Part shown: one piece after another, positions 16,910-25,276 of the stretch
Numbering within the stretch: position 1 is the stretch's first letter
Layout: the number at the start of each line of letters is the position of its first letter
Source of the DNA: an uncultured Lentisphaeria bacterium
GTDB taxonomy: Bacteria; Verrucomicrobiota; Lentisphaeria; Victivallales; Victivallaceae
Reading direction: 5' to 3'
Assembly: GCA_949298665.1 (NCBI GenBank)
Contig: CASFXO010000171.1
Span: 1-26,661, forward strand
DNA: 26,661 nucleotides
Program-made: the position numbers and the translations under genes
The notes under the pieces: generated by a model
The model's database searches: none
The model's input: the letters and a program-made list of their open reading frames with translations, nothing else
Told to the model about the DNA's origin: nothing

Positions 16910-16999
16910 TCAACCCGCACAGACGGTCGGGGGCCGCGCCGCCGAAACGGCGCGCCCCGAACTAATTCGATGCCATTGACTGCGGATAACTTTCATCAT
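16910..16999 (-). CDS. possible 29-codon leader ORF of the synthase attenuator
   Basis: An ORF opening with two consecutive ATGs runs 29 codons and stops just before the 16886-16908 hairpin, where a leader peptide would be expected. It begins MMKVIRSQWHRISSG. It spans a strong hairpin (16930-16958). It has no Shine-Dalgarno and its ATG falls almost on the predicted transcription start, so translation would be leaderless. There is no run of Leu, Ile or Val codons, which weighs against a classic amino-acid-sensing peptide. Confidence 0.22.
   Translation of the reverse strand: MMKVIRSQWHRISSGRAVSAARPPTVCAG
16930..16958. repeat. strong GC-rich hairpin in the synthase leader
   Basis: Eleven base pairs (16930-16934 and 16936-16941 with 16948-16958) with one bulged base at 16935 and a six-base loop. 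It is the first stem of the leader transcribed toward the synthase gene and may be a pause or pre-emptor structure. Confidence 0.6.
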
Positions 17000-17004
17000 A
17001 TCAT

Positions 17005-17033
17005 AAAATAACACCGCTCCGCCGCTTTTGCAA
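17005..17033 (-). promoter_or_regulatory. probable promoter of the synthase operon
   Basis: TTGCAA (17028-17033) and TATTTT (17005-17010) on the minus strand, spacer 17 bases. Both boxes match four of six consensus positions. Transcription should start near 16998, about 220 bases before the synthase ATG. Confidence 0.5.
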
Positions 17034-17072
17034 GACACGACGGGACAAAAGCCAAAAAAACGTCCGCCTTCC

Positions 17073-17100
17073 TTGAAAATCCCATACGCGGGTGTATGTT
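17073..17100 (+). promoter_or_regulatory. probable promoter of gyrB (and possibly recA)
   Basis: TTGAAA (17073-17078, five of six) and TATGTT (17095-17100, four of six) with a 16-base spacer, about 73 bases before the gyrB ATG. An inverted repeat, CATAC-N6-GTATG (17083-17098), lies in the spacer and overlaps the -10, as a repressor operator would. A second weaker pair (TTAAAT and TATATC, spacer 17) begins just downstream. Confidence 0.5.
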
Positions 17101-17173
17101 AAATGAACGTGAATCTGTTTTTATATCAAAGGGGCGCCGACAGTGCGCATCTCTTTCGGAGGAAAGTGTTTTT

Positions 17174-19657
17174 ATGAGTGACCCCAATCTCGATCCGGCC
17201 GCCGTCCCGGGCGCTTCCGCGGCGGAATACGGCGCCAGCAAAATCACCGTGCTGGAAGGACTCGAAGCCGTCCGCAAACGCCCGTCCATGTACATCGGCG
17301 ATACCGGCGTGCGCGGTCTGCATCACCTGGTCTACGAAGTCGTGGACAACAGCATCGACGAAGCGCTGGCCGGATATGCCAGTCATATTCAGGTTTTCAT
17401 TCACCGGGACAACTCCATCACCGTCATCGACGACGGCCGCGGCATCCCGGTCGACATCCACGAGGGAGAAGGCAAACCGGCGGTGGAAGTCGTGCTCACC
17501 ATCCTGCACGCCGGCGGGAAATTCGACCACAACGCCTACAAGGTTTCCGGCGGTCTCCACGGCGTCGGGGTTTCCTGCGTCAACGCCCTCAGCGATCATC
17601 TGGAGGTCGAAGTCTGGCGCGACAACTCCGCGTATCTGATCAAATTCGAGCGCGGCAACACCGTCGCCCCGCTGAAGCGGCTCGGCGACACCGACAGGCG
17701 CGGCACCCGGGTGACCTTCAAACCGGACGGCACCATCTTTCCGGACACGGTCTATGTGTGGAATACCCTGGCGAACCGGCTGCGGGAACTGGCGTTCCTG
17801 AACCGGGGCATCACCATTACCCTGGTGGACGAACGCACTCAGGAAAATGAGCCGCCTCGCAAGGAAACGTTCCATTTCGAAGGCGGCATTCAGGAATTCG
17901 TCAGCCATATCAACGACCACAAGACGACCATGACGCCGGTCATCTATTTCCACCGCGAGCGCGACGGCATCGACGTGGAAGTGGCCATGCAGTACAACGA
18001 TGAATTCGCTGAAACCATCTTCTCCTACGCCAACAACATCAACACCATTGAAGGCGGCACCCATCTGACCGGATTTCAGACCGCGCTGACCCGCACCATC
18101 AACGCCTATGCGAAGAACGAGCTGAAAAACGACAAGTCCATGACCGGCAACGACACCCGCGAAGGTCTGGCCGCCGTCATCAGCGTCAAGGTGCCCGATC
18201 CCCAGTTCGAAGGCCAGACCAAGACAAAACTCGGCAACAGCGAAGTGCGCGGCATCGTCGAATCCGTCATCAACGACGAACTCGGCGCCTATCTCGAACA
18301 GAATCCCGCCGCAGCCAAGGACGTCGTACTCAAGGCCATGACCGCCGCCCGCGCCCGCGAAGCCGCCCGCAAAGCCCGCGAACTGGTCCAGCGCAAAGGC
18401 GCGCTCGAAGGTTTCTCTCTGCCCGGAAAACTCGCCGACTGCTCCGGACGCGACCCCGCCCAGTGCGAAATCTACATCGTCGAAGGCGACTCCGCCGGCG
18501 GCTCCGCCAAACAGGGACGGGACAGCAGCTTTCAGGCCATTCTCCCCATCCGCGGCAAACTGCTCAACGTGGAAAAGGCCCGTCTGGACAAGGTGTTGGA
18601 AAACAAGGAAATCCAGGCCATGACCGCCGCCTTCGGCTGCGGCATCGGCGACGAGGACTTCCATATCGAAAAAGCCCGCTATCACCGGATCATCATCATG
18701 ACCGATGCCGACGTCGACGGTTCGCACATCCGCACGCTGCTGCTGACCTTCTTCTACCGTCAGATGCGTCCGCTGATCGACGCCGGGTATGTCTACATCG
18801 CCAAACCGCCGCTGTTCAAGGTCAGCCGCCGCAAGAAGGAACGCTACATCGACACCGAGGAGCAGCTCGACCGGCACCTCATCGAACTCGGCAGCGAAGA
18901 CCTCACCGTCCGCAATGCCGCCGGTGCGCCGGTTCCGGCGGAAGAAGTCCGCGCCCTGCTGGACCTGTACGGCCGCGCCACCCAGGCTGCGGTCGGCATC
19001 CGCCGCTGCGGCATCGACCCGGCGGCCTACTTCGGCGCGGTCTCCGCGGATGGACGCTTCCCGACGGCGCTGGTCAATGTCCGGGAACTGGACGGGTCGA
19101 CGACGGCACGTTACGTCTATTCCGCCGAAGAAGAGGCGGCGTTTCTCGCGGAAACCGAGGAACGGCTCGGGCTCTCCGCGCCGAACATCGAAGCGATTGA
19201 AAACGGCAACGAGCAACCCGATGCGGACGGACGCGGACGGCGGTTCGACATCATCAATATTTTCGAGGCGGAAAACTGCAACCGGCTGCTGGAGGACCTG
19301 CGCCGGCACGGACTGGAGGCGAATCAGGTGTTCACCGACGGCGATCTGCTGTTCGAAATCACCGGCTCCGACGGTCGCACCGCAGCGGCGGCTTCGCTGC
19401 AGGGACTCTTTGACGCCGTCCGCGAAAACGGCACTCAGGGGCTGCGCATCCAGCGCTACAAAGGGCTGGGCGAAATGAACGCCGAGCAGCTGTGGGAAAC
19501 CACCATGAATCCCGAAACCCGGAAAATGATCAAGGTTACCATGGAAGACGCCGTCGAAGCCGAACGGATGTTCACGCTGCTCATGGGCGACGTGGTCGAA
19601 CCCCGGCGCGAATACATCGAACAACATGCCGCCGGCGTCAAGGATCTGGATATTTAA
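17174..19657 (+). CDS. gyrB: DNA gyrase subunit B
   Basis: The ATPase and TOPRIM subunit of DNA gyrase, which introduces negative supercoils with GyrA. It is 827 aa from the ATG at 17174, preceded by GGAGG. Upstream in-frame ATG at 17096 would add a poorly conserved tail lying in the promoter region. The GHKL ATPase has EVVDNSIDEALAG (55-67), DDGRGIP (86-92) and GGLHGVGVSCVNALS (126-140). TOPRIM begins at VEGDSAGGSAKQGRD (about 436-450) and includes PIRGKLLNVEKAR and DADVDGSH (about 511). A roughly 150-residue insert follows before the C-terminal QRYKGLGEMNAEQLWETTM, as in the long Gram-negative form. That motif favours GyrB over ParE. No gyrA, dnaA or recF is adjacent. recA begins 27 bases on. 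Confidence 0.97.
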   Translation: MSDPNLDPAAVPGASAAEYGASKITVLEGLEAVRKRPSMYIGDTGVRGLHHLVYEVVDNSIDEALAGYASHIQVFIHRDNSITVIDDGRGIPVDIHEGEGKPAVEVVLTILHAGGKFDHNAYKVSGGLHGVGVSCVNALSDHLEVEVWRDNSAYLIKFERGNTVAPLKRLGDTDRRGTRVTFKPDGTIFPDTVYVWNTLANRLRELAFLNRGITITLVDERTQENEPPRKETFHFEGGIQEFVSHINDHKTTMTPVIYFHRERDGIDVEVAMQYNDEFAETIFSYANNINTIEGGTHLTGFQTALTRTINAYAKNELKNDKSMTGNDTREGLAAVISVKVPDPQFEGQTKTKLGNSEVRGIVESVINDELGAYLEQNPAAAKDVVLKAMTAARAREAARKARELVQRKGALEGFSLPGKLADCSGRDPAQCEIYIVEGDSAGGSAKQGRDSSFQAILPIRGKLLNVEKARLDKVLENKEIQAMTAAFGCGIGDEDFHIEKARYHRIIIMTDADVDGSHIRTLLLTFFYRQMRPLIDAGYVYIAKPPLFKVSRRKKERYIDTEEQLDRHLIELGSEDLTVRNAAGAPVPAEEVRALLDLYGRATQAAVGIRRCGIDPAAYFGAVSADGRFPTALVNVRELDGSTTARYVYSAEEEAAFLAETEERLGLSAPNIEAIENGNEQPDADGRGRRFDIINIFEAENCNRLLEDLRRHGLEANQVFTDGDLLFEITGSDGRTAAAASLQGLFDAVRENGTQGLRIQRYKGLGEMNAEQLWETTMNPETRKMIKVTMEDAVEAERMFTLLMGDVVEPRREYIEQHAAGVKDLDI

Positions 19658-19684
19658 GCTCACTTTTCAACGAAGGAACACACC

Positions 19685-20773
19685 ATGGCCGCAGACAAGG
19701 ACAACAAGCCGGTAGATCGCAATAAGAACCTCGAAATCGCCATCAGCCAGATCGAAAAGGAATTCGGCAAAGGCTCCATCATGCGCCTCGGCGACACCGC
19801 CGCACTCTATTCCGACATACCGGTCACCAGCACCGGCAGTCTGGCGCTGGACATTGCGCTCGGCATCGGCGGACTGCCCGCCGGACGCATCGTGGAAATT
19901 TTCGGGCCGGAATCTTCCGGCAAAACCACGCTCTGCCTCCACGTCATCGCCAATTCCCAGGCGGCGGGGGGCCGGTGCGCCATCATCGACGCCGAACACG
20001 CCATCGACCCCGGTTATGCCGCGAAAATCGGCGTCAAACTGGAGGAACTGCTGATCTCCCAGCCGGACTGCGGCGAAGACGCGCTGAACATCGCCGATGC
20101 GCTGGTACGGAGCAATTCCATCGACGTGCTGGTCATCGACTCGGTCGCTGCCCTGGTGCCCAAGGCCGAAATCGAAGGCCAGATGGGCGACTCCCATGTC
20201 GGACTCCAGGCCCGGCTGATGTCTCAGGCGCTGCGGAAACTGACCGGCGCGGCCAGCCGCAGCCGGACCTGCATCATCTTCACCAACCAGATCCGGGAGA
20301 AAATCGGCGTGATGTTCGGCAACCCCGAAACCACCACCGGCGGCAACGCCCTCAAATTCTACGCCTCGATCCGGCTCGATATCCGCAAGACCGGTACACT
20401 CAAGGACGCTGCCGGCAACATCACCGGCAACCGGGCCCGGGTCAAGGTGATCAAAAACAAAATGGCGCCCCCGTTCCGCATCGCCGAATTCGACATTAAT
20501 TATGCCGAGGGCATTTCCAGAGTAGGGTCGATCCTGGATGTCGCCACGGACCTGAATCTGCTGGAAAAGCGCGGCTCGTGGTTCTCCTTCGAGGGCCAGC
20601 AACTCGGACAGGGCCGCGACCAGACCAAGGCCGAACTGGAGAAAAATCCCGAACTTCAGCAGAAACTGCTGGAACGGATCCGGGAAAAAACCGGCATCGC
20701 CGGCGTCCCCGGTACCGCCCCCGCCGCCGCGTCCGCCGCGACGGACGACTCCCCGGCGGTTCCCGCGGAATAA
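19685..20773 (+). CDS. recA: recombinase RecA
   Basis: RecA, 362 aa, full length. It forms filaments on single-stranded DNA, drives homologous strand exchange and stimulates LexA cleavage. The core has Walker A GPESSGKTT (74-82), catalytic Glu in DAEHAIDP (E104), Walker B VLVIDSVAAL (148-157) and loops L1 (EGQMGDSHVG, 164-173) and L2 (NQIREKIGVMFGNPETTTGG, 201-220). The C-terminal 20 or so residues are Ala/Pro/Asp rich, as is common. It has a GAAGGA ribosome-binding site and follows gyrB by 27 bases. No promoter or LexA-type box is visible in that gap. Expression is therefore probably from the gyrB promoter or an internal site, which is atypical for an SOS gene. Confidence 0.98.
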   Translation: MAADKDNKPVDRNKNLEIAISQIEKEFGKGSIMRLGDTAALYSDIPVTSTGSLALDIALGIGGLPAGRIVEIFGPESSGKTTLCLHVIANSQAAGGRCAIIDAEHAIDPGYAAKIGVKLEELLISQPDCGEDALNIADALVRSNSIDVLVIDSVAALVPKAEIEGQMGDSHVGLQARLMSQALRKLTGAASRSRTCIIFTNQIREKIGVMFGNPETTTGGNALKFYASIRLDIRKTGTLKDAAGNITGNRARVKVIKNKMAPPFRIAEFDINYAEGISRVGSILDVATDLNLLEKRGSWFSFEGQQLGQGRDQTKAELEKNPELQQKLLERIREKTGIAGVPGTAPAAASAATDDSPAVPAE

Positions 20774-20801
20774 TTCGCATCTCATCGGAAGATCTGACAT
20801 C

Positions 20802-23333
20802 ATGGAACCGCTCCGACCGCTCATCGTGCGCTGCCTGTTGCCCGGCGTGTTGCTCATGCACGGGTTATCCGCCGCACAGACGGCGGAACCGGCTCATGCG
20901 CGCCCGGATTATCCGGCATTGAGCCGGCACGCACTGGCGGCAGGAGATTTCCGGGGAGCGGCCGACCTGCTGGACCGCGCCATGGAATCGGCGGGGCCGG
21001 AACAATGGCGGACCATGGCCCTGGAGGCGACGGCACTGCGACTCCGGGCCGGCGAGCCGGACCGGGCGGAGCGGTTGCTGGCGGAATTCGAACTGCGTTA
21101 TCCGGATCATAACCTGACCGAACGGAAAATTCTCCGGGCCGACACGTTCCTGGTACGGGAACAATTTGCTCCCGCCGCACGCCTGTATAGTGAATTGACG
21201 ACTTCCGCCGGGCTGAGCAAGGAACAGATGGCGGGGGTCATGACCAATTTGATCACCGCCCGACTCGGCGAAGAAAAATTCGAAGAGGCCGCCGAAATTG
21301 GAGAACGGCTGGAGAAAATTGCGGCAACGCCGGAAACGGAATTCGCCGCACGGGTACGGCGCATCTACGCGCTCCAGTCCGCAGGGAAATTGTCGGAAAG
21401 CGCCGCACTGCTCTCCGGCGGAGACAACCTCTTCCAGACCCCGGCGCAGCTGGAGGCGAAGGCCAAACTGGAATTGCTGCAACTGCTGCTTGCGCGGAAG
21501 ATCAGCGAATTCAAAAAACAATATACCGCATTCATCGCCGGGCGCTCCTTTGAAAAAGCCGACTTTCTGACTCATCGCCTCAGTCGCGCAGCGGGGGAAC
21601 TGTTCGCCGCCGGGAACCAGCCGGATGAAGCAATCGCCAGTTATCAGATCGCCTTCCGTACCGCCTCACGTGAAGACGACCGGCGCGGCGCGCTGCGTGA
21701 ACTGGCCAATGTCCAGATGGGCGCCGGGCGCCGGACGGATGCGGCGGCCACTCTTCTCCAATATCTGAAGTTTTATCCGGACGACCCGGATTATGCCGCA
21801 CTGGAAATGCAGGCCGGACGACTCTTCGCCGCCGCCGGCAAACATCAGGAGGCCATTCGCTGCTTTGAGAAGTTGACCGGCAACGAACAATTGCCGCTGG
21901 CCACTCGACTGGCGAGCGCCCGGGAAGCGGCGTTGACTGCCGAACAGGGTAAACTGAATCAGGAAGCACTGCGTTTTCTCCGGTATCTCATCGACCATGC
22001 CGTCGATCCTGCGCAACGGCAGGACGGGTATTACCTGCTGGGCGAACACTACTACCGGCGTCAGGAATACGGCCGGGCGGCCGAAGCATTCGCCACCGCC
22101 GCGGAAGAACCCGCGGTCCTGCAGGAGAAAGCGGTCTTCTGGCAGTTGCAATCCCTGCTCAAGGCACGGAATTATGCCGCCGCGCTCCCGGTAGGAGAAA
22201 AACTGCTCAAGGCGGAAGATCCGGAACTGCGCGCGGCGGCGGAATATTTTCTCGCCGTCCTGCTCGACCGGACCGGGAAAATCGCGGAAGCGGCCGACGC
22301 CTATCTGAAATTCGTCACGAAATATCCGGAATCCGAATTCGCACCGCAGGCCGCCTTTGACGCGGCGCTGATTGCCGAAAAACAGAACGATCACCGGGTT
22401 GCCGCGGAACGATATGCCGATTTCGCCGGTCGTTTTCCCCGTCATGAGCTCGCCGCCAATGCCCTGTTCAAAGCCATGCAGGCGGCCTTCATCTCCCATG
22501 ACGACACGTTGATGCGGCGGACGGCGGATACTCTGGTCAAGGAATATCCGGACTCGGATTATACGATTTCCGCGCTGTTTCTGCAGGTGGACTTTCTGGC
22601 GGGAGAAAACCGGTTTCAGGCGGCCCTGGCCGCCCTGGATCGAATCGCCGCCCTGGCCAAGGATCATCCGGACCGATTGGCTCAGTGCCATTACGATCAG
22701 GCCCGGATCAATGCACGGCTGGATCATACGGAAAAAGCGTTGCAGATCCTGACGCAGTTGCTGGAAAAACACATTGCCGCCCCGGTGGCCGCCGACGCCG
22801 CGCTGCTGGCGGCCAATCTGTACTCCGATCACGGGGATTACCAGCGGGCGACGGAACTTTACGACCGGGCGGCGAAACTCCGTCCGGGCGGGCGGTTCGC
22901 CGATGTCTGCGAGGAACGGATCGCCGATTGCGAATTCAGCCGCGCAGGCGGCGCACACGATCGGAAACTTTTCAAAAGCGCGGCGGAACGTTATCGCAAA
23001 CTGGCGGAAAAAAATGACCCCGGCTCCATCTACTCCTGTTTGTTCAAGCTGGGACGCAGCCGGGAATTCGCCGGCAATACCCGCGGTGCACTGGCCGCCT
23101 ACGGCGAACTGCTTTACCGGGCGGTCGAGGCGCGCAGAAAGAAACATTATTTCGATACGGCCTGGGTCGCCAAAGGCGCATATGCCGCCGCCATGCTGCA
23201 TCTGAAAAAGGCCTCTCCGGCAGCGGCTCGGGAAGCGCTCCGGATTCTGGAAATCGCCCGGCAGCTGGACCTGCGCACCGGCGAGGATTTTGACAAGATA
23301 GCCGCGGACATCCGCGCCCGGTATAAAATTTGA
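20802..23333 (+). CDS. secreted tetratricopeptide-repeat protein
   Basis: An 843-residue protein made almost wholly of TPR-like helical pairs after an N-terminal signal peptide (basic MEPLRPLIVR, hydrophobic core to about 22, predicted cleavage near LSAAQT). Repeats begin at about residue 38. Typical units are GDFRGAADLLDRAM, GEPDRAERLLAEFELRYPD, GKIAEAADAYLKFVTKYPES and GDYQRATELYDRAAKL. There is no enzymatic domain. Its place just before ExbB/ExbD suggests a periplasmic scaffold for that complex, similar in idea to YbgF/CpoB with Tol-Pal, though larger. That is inference from position. It starts 28 bases after the recA stop. Confidence 0.85.
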   Translation: MEPLRPLIVRCLLPGVLLMHGLSAAQTAEPAHARPDYPALSRHALAAGDFRGAADLLDRAMESAGPEQWRTMALEATALRLRAGEPDRAERLLAEFELRYPDHNLTERKILRADTFLVREQFAPAARLYSELTTSAGLSKEQMAGVMTNLITARLGEEKFEEAAEIGERLEKIAATPETEFAARVRRIYALQSAGKLSESAALLSGGDNLFQTPAQLEAKAKLELLQLLLARKISEFKKQYTAFIAGRSFEKADFLTHRLSRAAGELFAAGNQPDEAIASYQIAFRTASREDDRRGALRELANVQMGAGRRTDAAATLLQYLKFYPDDPDYAALEMQAGRLFAAAGKHQEAIRCFEKLTGNEQLPLATRLASAREAALTAEQGKLNQEALRFLRYLIDHAVDPAQRQDGYYLLGEHYYRRQEYGRAAEAFATAAEEPAVLQEKAVFWQLQSLLKARNYAAALPVGEKLLKAEDPELRAAAEYFLAVLLDRTGKIAEAADAYLKFVTKYPESEFAPQAAFDAALIAEKQNDHRVAAERYADFAGRFPRHELAANALFKAMQAAFISHDDTLMRRTADTLVKEYPDSDYTISALFLQVDFLAGENRFQAALAALDRIAALAKDHPDRLAQCHYDQARINARLDHTEKALQILTQLLEKHIAAPVAADAALLAANLYSDHGDYQRATELYDRAAKLRPGGRFADVCEERIADCEFSRAGGAHDRKLFKSAAERYRKLAEKNDPGSIYSCLFKLGRSREFAGNTRGALAAYGELLYRAVEARRKKHYFDTAWVAKGAYAAAMLHLKKASPAAAREALRILEIARQLDLRTGEDFDKIAADIRARYKI

Positions 23334-23393
23334 ACCTGCTCCGCACGTCGCGGACAGCACGGCGGAACTGAGCGGAGCGAAAGGAAATCGGCA

Positions 23394-24053
23394 ATGGTTT
23401 TTTATGATCTGATGACGGACGGCGGTCCGGTGATGTGGCTGATTCTGGTATGCAGCCTGATTGCGGTCTTCGTGTTTCTGGTGAAGACCTTCCAGTTTCA
23501 CCGCGAGGAAATCAACGTGCGGGAGCTGGTCAAAGGACTGGTCAATGTACTCAAACGGAACGGCTATGTGGAAGCCATCAGCCTGTGTGACACCACGCCG
23601 GGACCGGTGGCGCGGGTGCTCGGTGCCGCGATCCTCGCCTGGGAACGCGGCGACGAGGATATCCGGCAGGCCGTCGACGACGCCTGTCTGGAGGAACTGC
23701 CGAAACTGGAACGCCACATCGGAGCACTGGGAACCGTCGGCTTCATCGCGCCGCTGCTGGGACTGCTGGGAACGGTGCTGGGCATGATGCAGACGTTTCA
23801 GACGATCCACGATACCAGCAGTGTGTATCTTTCGGCGGCGCAGCTTTCCGGCTCCATCAATATGGCCCTGATCACGACGGCGGCGGGACTGGCGGTGGCG
23901 ATCCCCAGTTATGTGGCCTACAATTATCTGGTATCCCGGGTCAACTCAATCACGCTGGACATGGAAAAAGCAGCCTCGGAAATCATTTCGTTTTTCGAGC
24001 GCCGGCGGAAACAGCAGGAACAGGACCTCGACGAAGATGATATCATCGAATAA
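23394..24053 (+). CDS. exbB: MotA/TolQ/ExbB-family proton channel subunit
   Basis: A 219-residue inner-membrane protein with three transmembrane segments: about 12-31, 108-131 and 151-176. The family signature sits in the second and third (GTVGFIAPLLGLLGTVLGMM and MALITTAAGLAVAIPSYVAYN). A cytoplasmic domain separates the first two, and the C-terminus is charged (Arg-rich, then Glu/Asp rich). With ExbD it should form a proton-driven motor that powers envelope tasks. The sequence does not separate ExbB from TolQ. It has AAGGAA before the ATG, follows the TPR gene by 60 bases, and overlaps exbD by 17 bases. Confidence 0.93.
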   Translation: MVFYDLMTDGGPVMWLILVCSLIAVFVFLVKTFQFHREEINVRELVKGLVNVLKRNGYVEAISLCDTTPGPVARVLGAAILAWERGDEDIRQAVDDACLEELPKLERHIGALGTVGFIAPLLGLLGTVLGMMQTFQTIHDTSSVYLSAAQLSGSINMALITTAAGLAVAIPSYVAYNYLVSRVNSITLDMEKAASEIISFFERRRKQQEQDLDEDDIIE

Positions 24054-24516
24054 CAGTCAGAGACGCATCGGTGCCCGCCGCTATCGGCCCCGCCTGCAGC
24101 CGCTGTCGGGACGTCCCGACCTGACGCCGCTGGTGGACGTCATGTTTCTGGCATTGATCTTCTTCATGATCTCCAGTTCCTTCGTCCAGGTTTCCGGGAT
24201 CCGGGTGGATCTGCCGCAGGCGAACGCCTCCACGGTGGCGGATATTGAAAAATTCATCATTTCCATTGCCTGGTCGGGACAGGAAAGTCTGGTCTACTTC
24301 AACGACCAGCAGGTTTCCTGGGAAACGCTCAAGGAGAAACTGGCGGAAGTCAGCGGCATGTCCAAAACCGCCACCGTCGTCATTAGGGCCGACAGCCGAG
24401 TTCCGTTTGAAACCGTGGCCCGCGTCATGACGCTGGCGGAACGGGCCGGACTGGCCTCCTTCATCGCCGTCATGCCGCAGAAACTGAAGCCGGACGCGGT
24501 ATTCAACCAACCCTGA
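24037..24516 (+). CDS. exbD: ExbD/TolR-family biopolymer transport protein
   Basis: A 159-residue partner of the ExbB protein. A short basic cytoplasmic N-terminus leads to the single membrane helix LTPLVDVMFLALIFFMISSSF. Asp34 there is the conserved proton-accepting residue, which argues that the motor is functional. The periplasmic domain (about 55-150) has the ExbD pattern from VDLPQAN through VVIRADSRVPFETVARVM. The start at 24037 is chosen because it leaves a short basic tail, and upstream reading would enter the ExbB gene in a shadow frame. The 17-base overlap means coupled translation. Confidence 0.93.
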   Translation: MISSNNSQRRIGARRYRPRLQPLSGRPDLTPLVDVMFLALIFFMISSSFVQVSGIRVDLPQANASTVADIEKFIISIAWSGQESLVYFNDQQVSWETLKEKLAEVSGMSKTATVVIRADSRVPFETVARVMTLAERAGLASFIAVMPQKLKPDAVFNQP

Positions 24517-24532
24517 ACAGGAAAACTCAATC

Positions 24533-25276
24533 ATGCCGGAACCATCGGAAGCACCGCATACGGCCCACGGGCATTCCTGTCGCCTGATCGTGCTTGAGGC
24601 CATGCTGGCAACGCTGCTGGGGCACGCGCTGCTGTTGTTTCTGTTTGTTCCCGCGCCGCCGGCCCCGGCGGCCGCGCCGACCCGGACAGCCGGAATCGCC
24701 CTGTTCAATCTGAATAACGCCCCCCCGGAAAAGGTGATGCACATGGAAAACTGGATGGCGATGCACGATCCGGCCCTCATCGCCCGCAGTGATACCGCCG
24801 CCTCTCCTACCGCCAGATTGCCGCAGCCACGCCGGAGTCTGCCCGCCGACCGGCCGCGTCCGGAACCCGGCGTCAGTCTGCCTCCCCGGGTTCCGGCACC
24901 TCCGGAGCATCTCATTACCGTGCCGGCCCCCGGGATACCGCTTTATCCGGAAGCGACATTTGAGTTGAAGATTCCCGCGGCGGCGCACAGTTTCCCCCCA
25001 CAGGTGCTGTGTGAGGGGCGACCGATTGTCCTGCAAATCCCGCAGGAGGCGCTGGAATTGAGCCGTTCCATTCACGCGACCTGCACCCGGATTCGACTTC
25101 GCCGGGATGACCGGGAAGGACCGGTCCGGTTCACTGTACTGGAAACCGGCGGCAGCGCCAAGCTGGACCTGCTGGCCGCACGCCTGCTGGTCGGAGACGC
25201 TGCGCGGCTGAAAATCGGCACGGAGCCGGTGGAATTCCGGATTCTCTGGAATCCGGCGGCGGGAGAGCAGCCATGA
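24533..25276 (+). CDS. TonB-like single-pass proline-rich protein
   Basis: A 247-residue protein with one N-terminal membrane helix (about 18-39, LIVLEAMLATLLGHALLLFLFV), a proline-rich stretch including PAPPAPAAAP (about 41-50) and a second Pro/Arg-rich segment (about 94-130). A compact C-terminal domain follows (about 135-240). The topology and the place right after exbD (16 bases) match energy transducers of the TonB/TolA type. I do not find the usual TonB C-terminal motif, so the call rests on architecture and context. It could span the periplasm and link the ExbBD motor to an outer-membrane partner. It overlaps the next gene by four bases. Confidence 0.6.
   Translation: MPEPSEAPHTAHGHSCRLIVLEAMLATLLGHALLLFLFVPAPPAPAAAPTRTAGIALFNLNNAPPEKVMHMENWMAMHDPALIARSDTAASPTARLPQPRRSLPADRPRPEPGVSLPPRVPAPPEHLITVPAPGIPLYPEATFELKIPAAAHSFPPQVLCEGRPIVLQIPQEALELSRSIHATCTRIRLRRDDREGPVRFTVLETGGSAKLDLLAARLLVGDAARLKIGTEPVEFRILWNPAAGEQP

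Larger units (their letters stand above)
16779..17173. other. divergent control region between the synthase gene and gyrB
   Basis: This 395-base stretch has no conventional gene. On the minus strand it holds a promoter, a possible 29-codon leader ORF, three hairpins and a U-tract terminator before the synthase. On the plus strand it holds the gyrB promoter, a 5-bp inverted repeat and the gyrB ribosome-binding site. A single TTATCCGCA, one mismatch from a DnaA box, occurs on the minus strand at about 16982-16990 and is not supported by others. Confidence 0.7.

Noticed and set aside
16981..16991. A DnaA-box-like TTATCCGCA near gyrB, suggesting a replication origin
   Set aside because: Only one imperfect copy, no cluster, no AT-rich unwinding region and no dnaA or dnaN nearby.
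16819..16999. A T-box riboswitch for the synthase leader
   Set aside because: The conserved T-box sequence and specifier-loop features are not found, and the leader is shorter than usual.
17126..19663. A very long open frame on the minus strand opposite gyrB (845 codons)
   Set aside because: A mirror of the GC-rich gyrB codons. The gyrB reading has every expected motif and a ribosome-binding site, while the opposite frame has no recognisable domain.
21666..23810. A 714-codon minus-strand open frame opposite the TPR gene
   Set aside because: It crosses two real plus-strand genes and has no motif or start signal; explained by codon bias.
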